From Cryptomeria japonica (Eukaryota; Streptophyta; Pinopsida; Cupressales; Cupressaceae): DNA of 64,000 bases. The DNA is taken from assembly GCF_030272615.1 (NCBI RefSeq), contig NC_081413.1, forward strand, positions 444,811,038-444,875,037, read 5' to 3'. The notes under the pieces are model-generated. The model made no database searches, was not told where the DNA came from, and saw nothing but the letters and a program-made list of their open reading frames with translations. A program made the position numbers and the translations under genes. Positions 22,883 through 34,380 of the stretch are shown here, one piece after another. Each line of letters opens with the position of its first letter. Position 1 is the stretch's first letter.

Positions 22883-23683
22883 GAACTAACAAGTTGAGTA
22901 GATGGGTCCACAAGTTACTTTGGGAAGCTAGTGAATAATTCCACTGCTCTCTTGATATCCTCTTTATCTTTCTTATTCTTCTTCATTGTTCTCACAAATC
23001 TTGTGGTAGTGACTTAAAGATTTTGAGCATCTTAGATCCACCATACTCATGTTGAAATTAGTGGGAGTGGCTTGACTATGTTCTTTTTGTGCCAATGGGT
23101 GTGTAATTTTGATTACTATGTGTTGAGAGTTGTCATCTTCCATCAATGTAAAAGTAGTTTTTATCTTTTTGGCCTTGGGAAATAATTGCAATAGTCACCC
23201 TACAATATTATCAAGTGCAAAATTCACAAGTTTATTCTTTCTTGTTATAGATAATTAATTCTCTAACTGGGATAGATAAGAGAAGAACCTAGAGCAATTT
23301 CCAAAGATTAAGTACAAATTGGAGGGCTCTTTTTATTGTGGGAGTAATTGTTAGATTCTATGAATGGAAGAGGAAATAAAGGGTGGCCTTTTCTTTTTGA
23401 TGAGTCTTCTTAGACTCTTGTGAATGTTTGGAAGAGTCTAAATCCATTATCTCAATTTCTTGTTCCTATTCTCTTGTCTTCTCTTTCCATTTCTCTTTCT
23501 CACCTTCTTTCTCCTTTCCTTTATCTATGTATTTTTTTCTCTTCTTTTCTATTCTAGTGTCCTTAGTGGACTATCTCCATAATTTTTTTTGGAATCTTCT
23601 TTTTTTCAAGTGGCTCATCTTCACCTCCACTTCCTTCCACAAAAATAATGTCTAGTAGGGGTAGGCATTGTTGAAGAAGAAGT
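22883..23683 (-). other. Unidentified coding-like remnant, right of C
   Basis: The minus strand reads as coding-like protein from about 23270 to 22890, best in 22973-23191 (LMEDDNSQHIVIKITHPLAQ, NFNMSMVDLRCSKSLSHYHK), broken by stops. Continuing leftwards it rejoins the remnant at 15307-14819 once element C is removed. Bases 23440-23630 are T/C-rich. I cannot name a family. The sequence looks like something older than A, C and G. Confidence 0.35.
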
Positions 23684-24338
23684 TGTTGGATATTGTTGCT
23701 GCTAGGATATGTTGTTGTCATTGATGTCAACATATTCCTGTGTTCTAGTGTTGCAGAGAGTTGTTTGGTATTCTGGTGATTGCAGTGAGTTGATCTGGTT
23801 GATTTATCTATTTGGGATGCTGAAATACTTCACTCCCTATTGGTTTTAGTGATCTGTAAGTTTGCTTGAGCATATCATTTGATCCGGTTTGAAGTTCAGT
23901 CTTTCTGTTCAGTGGTTGGCAGAGTTTTGTATTTGATCTGGTGAGTTGCAGTATGATTTGTATCTTTGGTTGCAGATTTGGGAGAATGTTTTCGATGTTC
24001 ATGTGTATCTTCATTTTAGATGGTTCGTAATTTGGTGCTCTACAAGCTATCTTTCTAATCCAAATTGGTGATGTTAAGTGTTCTTGTGAGTTATCCTGTT
24101 CATTGATGAAGATTTGAATAAGTGGTGTTGGAGTAGCTATTGCAGATGGTTCTAATATGCTTGCTGGTATTTCCTAATCATTTTCTATTTGTCTTGATGG
24201 TATGCATTGATCCTTGTGTGCGGTCTTGATATTCTTCATGTTATGCTGTATTCTTGGTCATGTAACCTATTGTGGTTGATCTTGGGTAGATTTCCACTGG
24301 TGATGCATGTTTGGAGATTAAGTTTAGATCCATGATAT
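23684..24338 (+). mobile_element. Element G, left part: copia LTR interrupted by D
   Basis: It starts TGTTGGATATTG and has the GTCATTGATGTCAACAT motif ~35 bases in, as the other copia LTRs here do. It runs to the target duplication GATAT (24334-24338) of element D and resumes at 42319. Blocks such as AAGTGGTGTTGGAGTAGC are shared in form with H's LTR. Confidence 0.7.
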
Positions 24339-25803
24339 TGTTGGCATATGTGCAGATTTTGATGACATGATGGGATTGTATGTTGTCATTGATGTCAATA
24401 TGCTAAAGTATGAACTGGTATATTGAAATAAGCAAACTCACAAGTAAACTGGTATGATGGTATGAACTTGGTATATACAAAAATTGAACCGATATGTTGG
24501 AGTGTGAACTAATATATGAAAAGTCTATATCGGGGTTTCATTTGATATGACTACCGGTTGGTTGTCTCAGCTTCAGGGTTTCTGGTAGATGCATTCCAAG
24601 TCTGTGTGATTCGACCGAAGATATCCTGTGATGAGTTAGCATTGAAATGAAGATTAGATCGCATTGCCACGTTAGGCTTATGCGCATGAAGAACCTCCTT
24701 GAGGATATTGCATGAAGAAGATTGATTCTATCTACCTCAGGAATGTGCAAAATATTAGTAAATGGTGGAGAGCATGTGATGGGTTATCAACTTCCAGAAG
24801 TAGTGAAGAACGGGTGATGGAGAACGTCTTGAGATTTGTTCAAGATTGTTTTACTCTATGTAATGTATTTAAATGGACAAGATTGGATTGACTGCATTGG
24901 TAACCTAGATGCTTAGGGTTTTAGGTTTTGGCCACCAACCTAATTGTTGTCTATAAGGTCGATGATGTTTTTCATTTGAAGTTGTTGGCAAATGAGTGTA
25001 TGTGAAGTGATTCTTGCCAGATCAGAGAAGTGTGTAGAGATCTGTAGAGTGGGATTGCAGATGTAAAGGAATTGAAGTGGATTTGCCTTGGCATTGAGTG
25101 CTGTTATTAGATTAGTGTATTACCTGTTGACTTCTAACCATCTTAGTAGTTGGGAAATCCCTTTATCGGGTAGGTTTAACAGGACTTTTGTAAATCCTTT
25201 AATAGGGTGACTCAAAATAATTGAGTTCTTCAAATTCTCTTACAAGGTAACCATTAATAGGGTTTTAACCTCTAATCGGGTATTTAGCCATCCCTTGACT
25301 GGGTGATCCCTAGCAGGATCAGTTCCTAGCAGAACCAGTTGTAAAGTCTTTAATCGAACTAGGCTCTTAATAGAGTGAACTTCAGAAGAGTTCAAGAACA
25401 AATTGTGGGTATTAATCCCCACCATGGTTTTTCCTAGTTGGGTTTCCATGTGAAAAAATAGTGTGTTATGTGTGATGCTTTTTCATGTGATGTTTTAATG
25501 TTTTGTGTTAAGTAGTAATGCAAGCCGATCCAATGGTCATTGTATTTCTGATGTATTACTTGCTTAAGCATATGGGTGAAGTTGAGATGAGATAATAGGT
25601 TTTGAGAAGATCTAGATGTTACCGGTTTATGTCTTTTATAGTCATATTGTGTTTTACCGGAAGTGCCTTAATTTAGATTGGTGATATTGTTTACCAGTTA
25701 GTGTAGTCTTTGCAGTGTAAGTTGTTGAAGAAGTTTTTGTCCATACTGATTCACCCCCCCTCTCAGTATCTATTGGGTATTTACTATTCATCATTATTCA
25801 TCA
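24339..25803 (+). repeat. 5' LTR of element D
   Basis: It is 1,465 bases, starting TGTTGGCATATGTGCAG and ending ATTATTCATCA. The TTGTCATTGATGTCAA motif is near the start and the CACCCCCCCTCTCAG block near the end. A weak TATA candidate, CTATAAGG, lies at about 24952. Confidence 0.93.
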
Positions 25804-25805
25804 AT

Positions 25806-25817
25806 TGGTATCAAAGC
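25806..25817 (+). promoter_or_regulatory. Primer-binding site of element D
   Basis: TGGTATCAAAGC lies two bases after the LTR. It differs at one position from the TGGTATCAGAGC of A, C and H, probably from decay. Confidence 0.85.
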
Positions 25818-25874
25818 ATCCTCCAGGTCCTTTGTGTTATAAGCTTAACTACTTGAGGAAAAGATCCTATTCTA

Positions 25875-27007
25875 ATGATGAAGAGGGAAGGTCCTAAGTT
25901 CAACAAAGATAACTTTAAGATATGGAAAGACAAAATGAATATCCACATTAAAAGTATGGGTTCTCAACACTGGAACTATTTTTAGAATAGTTATGTTATC
26001 CCCACTGGTACTCTCACCGATGATCAAAGAAGAAAAATTTAGGAGAATGGGTAAGTCATGGAAGTTCTTATCAGCAGTCTATCTGATATTGAGTTTATAG
26101 ATGTTCAAGACAAAGACAATCCCAAAGATGTATGGGATACTTTGGAGTCTATCTATGGTGGTGATGAGCATGTGAAGCAAGCTAAGGAAGAAAGCCTTAG
26201 AGGAAAATTTGAAGACATGCGGATGGTTGAAGGAGAGATCATTCAACAATATGGGATAATGATTAAAACCGTTGTTGGAGACATTAAGAGTGCGGGAGGT
26301 ACAATGGATGATTCCACCATTGTTAGAAAAGTTTTGAGATCCTTATTACCAGTCTATGCAATAAGGGTTCCTGCAATTCAGGAGTTGAGATCTATTGACA
26401 AGACAAAGGTATCCCTTGACTCCATCATTGCTAAGTTGATCACATATGAGCTAAACAATTATGATGGCAGTGTTCAGAAGACTGAATCAACCTTTAGAGC
26501 ATTTGCTGTACTATCTAGAAAAGGAAAAAAGGTTGGTATCAGCTATGAACCCAGACAAAGCAGGGATATGGATGATGAAGAGATCCTGATGGAGTTTGAA
26601 GCTCTTCTTGCCAAGAGACTTTCTAAGGGAATTAAAAAATATAGAGGTAAGCTCCCTTTGAAATGTTTTTCTTGCAATAGGATAGGACACATTGCTGTCA
26701 ACTATCCCAACAGTGATAATAAGGACAAACCGGAGAAGTTTAAAAAGTTCAAAGGAAGAAATAGGAGAAACTGTCTTGTTGCAGTCGATGAAACTATCAC
26801 TGATGATGAATCAGAAGATGAAGAAAGCAAAGACATAGTGTTTGTAGCTGTTAAGGAAGATGTATTACAGAAGAAGGCTCCTGTCTCCTACTTTGATAAT
26901 TCTAATGAGTGGATTATTGAAAGTGGATGTTCTCACCACATGTTTGGTGACCGGAGGAAGTTTCTATCTTCGGAAGAGTATGATGGAGGTGTAGTCCGAC
27001 TTGGTAA
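25875..27007 (+). pseudogene. Element D gag and start of protease, interrupted by E
   Basis: The ATG at 25875 opens a frame with two nonsense codons (TAG at 25983 and 26040) and then a long open stretch to the E insertion. Gag keeps KFNKDNFKIWKDKM, VWDTLESIYGGDEHVKQAK and one zinc knuckle, CFSCNRIGHIAVNY, whose last Cys is Tyr. The protease site reads WIIESGCSHHM, with Glu in place of the catalytic Asp. The frame ends in VRLGN, where E inserted within the Asn codon; it resumes in frame at 37684. Confidence 0.92.
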
Positions 27008-28229
27008 TGTAGACACCTAAAAATGGTCAACGCTTGCAGGGTCATACTTTAACATTTGCGCATTGCCTCATTTTAGGTTTTTGCGTCGCATTAACATTTC
27101 TCCTATGTCAAGCACTTGGTTTTTATCATTTGCAAGTATCGAGTCATTCTTCTATCATCTCGCCTTCGAATTTGGTCTTGTCGACAACAACCTTCAGTCA
27201 TGATTTTGGTCGATCTTTGTCCTTGTCAATCTTGTCATATTGCGATCGATTCGTCATCGATCCTTGTCCTTTCCAATCATGTCAATTTGGTCAATTTGTC
27301 ATTAATTTTTGTCAACCAATCTCAATCAAATCATTTATCAACACTGGTCATTTATCAATTCAAAATCATGATCGAATCAATATCAACGATCCTTTGTCAA
27401 GACCTAATTGTCGTCCTTGTATTTCTAATTCATCTTCCAAGGTTTTATGATTTATTCATTTAATCTTGTTTGGCATTTTCCCTCTAGGTTAAATAATTTA
27501 TTTATTTATCCTAAGTCTTCTTATCACAATTAAATGTTTATTTAATTGGCTAATTATTCCTCTTTGTGAATTAATTAATAAATGACAAATTATTAATTAA
27601 TTTACCTAATTTCTAATTTCATTATTTCCTCATTTCCTAATTTCTTAATTTTCTAATTCTTAATTTCAATTTCCTCCTATTTCTCTCCAAAATTCATGGA
27701 AATGACATGTCAATTTGTCATAAATTTGTCATAATTGACAATCAATCAATTTTGACATAGAAGTTGTCATAATTTGTCATAAATTATCAATCAACAAATT
27801 GTGCATAGAAAGTGCATAATTTGTCATATTGATTTGGATCATTCTAATCTTGTCATCTCTCCAATTCTTCTATAAATTGGATGATCTTCATCAATCAAAT
27901 CCCTTAATTTGGTAATTGGTAATTGATAATCAGGCTATCAAATCTAAGCTTCTAGTACTCTTGATCAAGAATCCTGTCTACTTGCTTTCAATTGTGTGTG
28001 CACTTGTAGGTGAGATCCACAACTATTTGAAGAGGAAAGAAGAACAATGGAGCCACATGGAAGGAGTATTCAAATCGTCATCCGGTTTGCATAATATTTA
28101 GTTTTGTATGCTTTGTTTCCATGTCTCTATTGAATGTGTCTTAGGATAGATTCATTGCAATGAATGCACTTGTGATTGATGATTATGTTTATCTTTGTTT
28201 TGTGATGATTTCCTATTTCCTATGGTACA
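27008..28229 (+). repeat. 5' LTR of element E
   Basis: It starts TGTAGACACCTAAAAATG and ends GGTACA. The middle (about 27480-27700) is rich in TAATTAATTTA-type sequence, as in the F and J LTRs. A TATA box, TATAAATT (27871-27878), sits within the palindromic context CCAATT...AATTGG (27861-27880). Paired open frames of 138 and 115 codons occur in both LTRs only because the LTRs are copies. Confidence 0.95.
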
Positions 28230-28234
28230 TTAAT

Positions 28235-28252
28235 TGGTGAACCCGACATGAA
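28235..28252 (+). promoter_or_regulatory. Primer-binding site of element E, not initiator-Met
   Basis: TGGTGAACCCGACATGAA begins five bases after the LTR. It starts with the TGG that matches the CCA end of a tRNA, but is unlike the TGGTATCAGAGC used by the copia elements. Element F has the same site with one base different. I cannot name the tRNA. Confidence 0.75.
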
Positions 28253-30301
28253 CACTAACCATCTAACCCTCTAACTGTGTTTTGGAGTGCTTTCAAGTTG
28301 ATTTTGCAGGCCAAAAACCCAAAAACAGGGTCGTGCAGGGTATTCTGGAGACTTCTGCGCCTGTGTAAGACAACTTGCGCCTGTGTCAGACATTCTGCGC
28401 TTGTGTAGGGGACATTCTGTGCTTGTGTCAGACATTCTGCGCTTGTGTCATGACTTCTGCGCCTGTGTAAAGTCCAGAACAGAGGTAAAAAATGCAGTGT
28501 TTACTTGAAATTTGTTGTGTTTTTGCATTCTGTTTTTTGTGCTTTGGATTTTGGTACTAATTATCTGTGCAAAATCTTGGCATATGCATGGAAAAGGCTA
28601 CAAATCAAACTACTAACATGTGTTATGCAGAATCGATGGTCAAAGACAACAAATCAAACCTCTAACTTGGGTTTTGCAGGTTGCATTGGAGAAACAACCA
28701 AACTTTTGTGTTTATGATTTTTAATTAGGCACTTAGTGATTTATAAATAGGTTGGAATGAACATTTGTTTGCTTTCATTGTTAAGTATGACATTGGAGTA
28801 GGAGAGTATGCTCTCATCCTTCTTAGGGTGATCAGAAATCCAGATCTTTGATACCATGCGTGTGTTGTTGATTGTGTCTCACATTTAGAGGGCCTGCCTT
28901 CCCGACCACTTTGGTTTTGCAAGCAAGTGATAATCGTGAGAAGGGAATGACCCAAAGTGAGTACGGCTATAATTCCTTGGCATTCTAACTCACTATAAAA
29001 AAATACCCGATGAGCGAAAGCTTTGAAGGAAGTGTTACGTGGGAATTGCAGTTACTTGGGAAGTGATGACCCTTGAACTCTTTCTCATATCAACATCTAA
29101 GTAGGGCCTCTTGGTCTAAATCGTGCTTGCGTGACTACATTTTTTTGGTATCTTGATGGGCTTAATGTCTCAATCATGCTTGCGTGACATCAAGGAGTAA
29201 TGCTTAACAGAAATCCTTACTAAACACCTTGTTTTAGAGGCCAAAAACCCTTCTAGTTGCTTGAGAAGGACAAGTTCGGATACTTGGAAGAGATACTAAG
29301 TTCGCCATGGGGAGATTTCCATGGGGACTGATGCTTGGCTGCCCTGAGAAGTGAGTGCCATGGAGGGGAGCCCGTGGGGTCAAGCATCTATGTATTCTCC
29401 TTGAATCCCATAATGAGTCTACCTCTCAAGTACCTAATGTCTTTGCCTACCATAAGAAATGTGGAAATGAGCATGATTGTCTTGAGTTTAAGTTGCAATA
29501 TCTTGTATTCTTTGTTTGTCAAAAGTTGAATTGTGTATCATTCCAAAAACAAGACAAATTGATCCAACATAGGATTAAACACAAGAGACATTCATCCAAC
29601 AAAAGGTTCAACAAGATTCAAAACTCATCTTCAAACATGATTGTCAAACATTTTCCAAAATCTTGTCTCAACAAGCATGTCACTTACATTTAGGTTCATC
29701 CTAGGTTGCATTTTGCAAAGTTCATTGTCAAGTATCAAAGGTTAGGTTTCACCTAAGTCATACTCCTTTGCATATCAATAAGGGTCATTCATTTGCATAT
29801 GTCCTCTTGCATTAAAGTCATACCATTGTCATACATTGCATACCCTAGGTCTCTTCATTAAGCTTGGGTCATTATCATATCATATTAGAGTCACTTGCAT
29901 ATTAATTGTCCCTTTGCATATAGTGCCAAAACTAGGTTTTGTCATACTTGAGTAATCCAAATCTTTGATAAACCCTAAGTCATTGTTAAGAAGTCTAGAC
30001 CTTATCAAATCTTTTGTCCTTTTGTCATCAATATCATTTCGTCAAACCTAGCTTAGTATCCAAGCATATAGGGGAGACATTGTCATCTTGTCCTTTGTCA
30101 ATTAAGTCCTTTTGTCCTTTGAGGTCTAGACATCATTTCAATTTCCTAAAGGTCTCTTTTAGATTTGCATTCATAAGTTTGTCAAAATCTTCAAAAACAA
30201 CCAAAAACATAGATTGCATTTTCATCTATTTAGTTTGCATTTAGTTGCATATCATATATTGTCCTTGAAAAATTCCAAAAATATTGCATTTGCATAGTGA
30301 C
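28253..30301 (+). other. Long 5' leader of element E
   Basis: It holds no convincing gene. It contains the repeat array at 28355-28470 and then unique-looking sequence with scattered short frames, none conserved with anything I recognise. A leader of about 2 kb before the first long ORF is unusual for a simple element. Confidence 0.5.
28355..28470 (+). repeat. Six-unit CTGCGCTTGTGT array in E leader
   Basis: Six imperfect units with core CTGCGC(C/T)TGTGT are spaced about 15-23 bases apart. The same core returns near the other end of E at 35741-35895, there in both orientations. Confidence 0.75.
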
Positions 30302-32671
30302 ATGTCTATTGAAACAAGGTTCCAAGCACCAATGATGCAACAAAGTTTGACATATCAACCGACAATGCAATCACAATCCTATCCAACCCAACAACAAAGC
30401 AACATTGGTCAAACTTTTCATGATGATGTAAATGTCCAAATACAAAAACTAGAGGAGAAACTAGCTCAAGAAAATGAGATTTTGGAACAAAGAGTGAAAA
30501 ACATTGTGAAGAATAGATCACAAATGTCCAAAATGTTTTGAAAACTTCCAGGTCAAAATCCAAATATTGAGCCAATTGATGTAAGGTCTCTTATCGAACG
30601 ATCAGACATACCAGCTCTCCTCTCCCAAATAGAGATGATGAAACAATTTCAAGAAAAGAGACAACATCAATTTCAACATTATGTGCCTCCACAACAAGAA
30701 CAAGAAGGTGCTTACTATCAATTAGATTTTCAACCAATACAACCAATGGTTCAACCAATTGTTCAACATATACAACCAACACAACCAATGGTTCAATTTC
30801 AACAATATGTCCAACCAACTATACAATGTCAACAAATAGTTCAACCAATGGTGGAATATGAACAAGTTCAATCAACATATCAATGTCAACAACTCCAACC
30901 AAACATTCAAAAACAAAGGTTGCAGCACACACCAACCCATGTCTCAAGCATGTCGGAACAATTGAATCAAGTCCAATATCAAAACATGACATCAAACCAA
31001 GACCAAATTCTTGCCAAACAAGTTCAAATTCCAGATACAACTATGTCAAAACCTCAAAAGAAAGGTGGCTTTATTGCAATGATCTTAAGGAAACGACCAA
31101 GTGAGTTCTTTGAGGAAGATCAAAATAATACACTTATGTCTAGCAATGCCTCATCCCCTCGCAAACAAATTGACTCTCCAGTGGCATCTATCCCTACACC
31201 TCTAGAAGTTTCACAAGAACCTTCCATATTGTCCTCATCAAACAATACACCCAAGGATGCAATTATCCAAGAGCTATCCATAATTGATTGCCAAGATAAT
31301 CCAATTCATGATGCACATCCTTGTCATGTTTCAAAAATACAGGACCCAATGCCACCATGCACTTTATTGCCATTACCTATTTTAGAGGACCCCATTCGAA
31401 GTCACTCTTCCTCATGTTCAAGCATTGATTCCTTGCCAAAATCTATCACAAATGTTCAAAGTGCATCCCCTTCATGCCAAATCATTGATCCCTTGTCAGA
31501 ATCCCCCATGCATATCCAAAGTCCAACCCCATGTCAAGAGGATAATTTAGAGCATGAAGAAATGTGTCTTAAAACAAATCAAGATCAAGATCTTGAAACC
31601 TTATCATCCCATCCAATTGTTGACCAGGACTCCATGTTCCCAGACACTCATGATGATTCCCCTATTCTTGTCCATCCTATCCAAAGTCCTATTGACACTC
31701 CATTCCTTGAGCAAGATCAAGATATCCTAGTCCATCCAATCCCAAATGATCCCCTTCCATTTCATGAAAAAAATGTCCTTTCAAATCCCATTGACATTCC
31801 AAATATCCCTTCCATCCTTTCCGATGATCCCATTAAAAGTCAAGAGCAAAGCAATTTTAAAGAGGAATCCAATGATCTTCCTCCTTGTCAAGGTCAAAGT
31901 ATTCTTCCAAATTCATTTCCAACACAAGACCCTATCATTCCTTTAGATCCTCCACAAGATCCACTTGTTCCTCCATCTCCTCGTCCTAATCCAACATATA
32001 CACTCCAAGATATCATTTCTTGTGATGATCCCATTATTCCTCCCATTCCATCTCTTGAAGAGCCTGTCATTGAACCATGTCCACAACATGATCCTAATCC
32101 CCCTCATGATTCTAACATGTCAGTGCAAGATGTTCATGAACCCTCGACATGCACAATGGGTTCTTCCACTTTGGTCCAATCCGATCCATTTCAAGATCTC
32201 ATTATTTCTCTCATATCATATCCACCTCATAATGGACTCGCGTCTTCTTCCCAAAGAAAAGAGTATCCTACAAGTCAAGATATTCATAAAGGCAAAGGAG
32301 TAGACCTTCATGAGCAAGAACCCCTTCATATCAAAGAATATACTAATGGTCATGGCTACAGAGCTCACACTCAAGGCATTGGTATCCCTTCAAAGTCAAA
32401 ATCCAAATGTCCACCTTCCCCATCATCCCTTCCATCCATTCTAGGTCCCTATATCCCTCCATCTCCTATCCAACATCAGCAAAGGCACACATCCTTGAGT
32501 AAATTCCATCCATACAAAAGATATCCATTTCATTCATATCCATCCATGCATTCCTTTCCTCCTCCAAGCAATTGGATGCCAAGTATAAAAGTCATAAGTC
32601 TAAAAATCTACATGTATTCAAGGATCAACATGTCCAATATAATCAACATGTCAAAACAAAGAAAAATATGA
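30302..32671 (+). CDS. Element E large Gln/Pro/Ser-rich protein, one internal stop
   Basis: The ATG at 30302 opens a frame of about 790 codons interrupted once by TGA at 30539-30541; the next ATG (30635) gives 678 codons. Residues 1-80 are Gln-rich with a short coiled-coil-like stretch (IQKLEEKLAQENEILEQRVK). Then come Gln-rich repeats of the QPMVQ type, then a long Pro/Ser/Asp/Ile region with recurring DPIIPP- and SPSSLPSILGPY-like blocks. The C-terminus is basic and His/Tyr/Pro-rich. Most of it looks intrinsically disordered. There is no zinc knuckle or enzymatic motif. After 32671 the sense reading continues in other frames to 33158 with W(V/I)PK motifs and another SPSSSILGPY block, so the original protein was longer. 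The function is unknown; a divergent structural protein of the element is one possibility. Confidence 0.6.
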
Positions 32672-33158
32672 TCTATAAAGAAAAATAAATATCCAAAAGG
32701 CCACAAAGGCCCATTGAGCAAAATAAAGCAAAGTCAAAATATTTATGGGTTCCTAAATCCCTTGTGCAAGCAATGCACTCCAAGGAACCACAAAAGCATG
32801 AAAAATCAAAACCCATGTGGATCCCTAAGCAGCTCCTTGAAGCACAAAGCCTAAAGAAACATCAAAATTGGCATCCAAAATTGCTATTCCTCCATCCAAA
32901 CCTTCCAAGTCTGTTCCTCCATCACCTTCTTCATCCATTTTGGGCCCTTATGTCCCAAAATCCCAAGCTATTCCTCCATCCAAATCTCAATATCCAAAAT
33001 ACGTCTTTCCTCCATCAGTCCATCACCCCTCAAGGTGTGTGCCAATGTCAATCTTGCCAACATTTCCATCCACTGAAGCACAATTCTTCCAATACCCTAT
33101 CCATTATCCAATGCATATGTTTCATCCTTCGATCCCTTTGATCCAATCCTTTGCATAA
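32672..33158 (+). pseudogene. Frame-shifted C-terminal continuation of the E ORF
   Basis: Sense reading resumes in other frames, for example SKYLWVPKSLVQAMHSKE and KPMWIPKQLLEAQ (about 32735-32850). It then reads VPPSPSSSILGPYVPKSQ (about 32910-32965), which repeats a block of the main ORF. At least two frame changes separate it from 32671. It seems to be the decayed end of the same protein. Confidence 0.5.
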
Positions 33159-34129
33159 ATCCTTGCCTTAGTTTCATCTCATTTTCCATGTCCTTATCCT
33201 ACCAACGTCTTTGAGCATACTTTTAAAGGTCATGGTCCATTTTTTTTTCAAGGCTACTATCCAAACAAAAAGACGCTTGAGTCCTTCTTCCATCCCCTAT
33301 CATGTGTCCATCTTCTATTGAAAAAGTCAAAAAAAAAAAAATAGTGAAAAAAAAAAAGAAGACAAAAGAAAAAAAAAGTAAAGAAAAATAATTCGTCCAC
33401 TGGTGAAAACCTGGCAAACAGGCGCCTTGGGCAAGTACCATGATGAAAACCTGGCAAACAGGCGTCATGCGTAATTTATGAACTTCTTGCACAATCACAC
33501 TTGGGGGCAGTTTTCCTCCTTCATATCCTATTGCCCTTCATTATCCTATCATACCATGTCATTACCCTTCCTTGTCCTATCATCCCTCATGTTCATTTTC
33601 CCTTTCCACATTTGATCTTAACAAGGCTGATGATCTTCATGAGCATCATGCATCTTGTTTGCAGCTTTCAGTCCATCCTAGCTTTTGGTCTTTATCCATT
33701 TGCTTATTATAACCTTTCATCCATATTCCCTAGCTTATTGCGATTTTCTGCCACTATCCCTTAGCCTACCCCGACCTTCAATCCATGTCCCTTATCCATT
33801 CTTGGTCTTGCTTATCCTATCCATATCTTATCACTATCCATACACTCTTTTTCATTCCTTGATCTTGATTTGACATAAGGACGCAAAATTTAAACATGGT
33901 TTCAAACACCTCTTGACATGTCCCTCATGCCATGTTCCTGCTTTACATTGTCATATCCAGTCTCTTGTCCCATCACGCCATAGCCCTTGGAAATTGCATC
34001 TGTATTGTCTCCACGATAAAAGGCCTTTGTCTTCCCTCTATCCACCATCATTTCAGCAAGCCTATTTATTCACCTGTCATATTCCTTGCCTTGCTAGACA
34101 CTGGGGGCAAAAGTCATTAAAAACTAAAA

Positions 34130-34380
34130 ACAAAAAAAAATTTAAAATGTCCTGAAAAAATTTCATAAAAAAATTGAAAAATGTCCTGAAAAAATCTCAA
34201 AAACATTTAAAAATGTCCTGAAAAACATCTTCAAAAAAATTTGAATAATGTCCTCAAAAAATATCTAAAAACTGAAAAAAATGCAAATCCCTAAAAATCA
34301 TAAAAAGTCCTGAAAAATGAACACAAAAACATTGCAAAAACATTAAAATCCAAAAACAAGCATTTTGTCAATAAAGGATC
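34130..34380 (+). repeat. A-rich ~35-bp repeats in E
   Basis: About six degenerate units contain AAAATGTCCTGAAAAA separated by A-rich spacers. This is low-complexity sequence in the noncoding 3' part of E. A comparable low-complexity block occurs in the equivalent region of element F (about 48860-49020). Confidence 0.65.

Noticed and set aside
27034-27450. 138-codon open frame, nearly identical to one at 36483-36899
   Set aside because: The two frames are identical only because they lie in the two LTRs of element E. No domain, and the pair adds no evidence for translation.
28355-28470. Regularly spaced repeats that could be taken for a CRISPR-like array
   Set aside because: Units are short (about 12 conserved bases), imperfect and without unique spacers of constant length. 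The setting is a plant retroelement, so it is a minisatellite.
30302-32671. Large ORF as a host gene
   Set aside because: It lies entirely between the two LTRs of element E with exact target duplication outside, and has an in-frame stop. It is element-borne.
33223-33498. Minus-strand Phe-rich frame resembling a membrane segment
   Set aside because: It is the translation of the A-rich run of element E read on the other strand.
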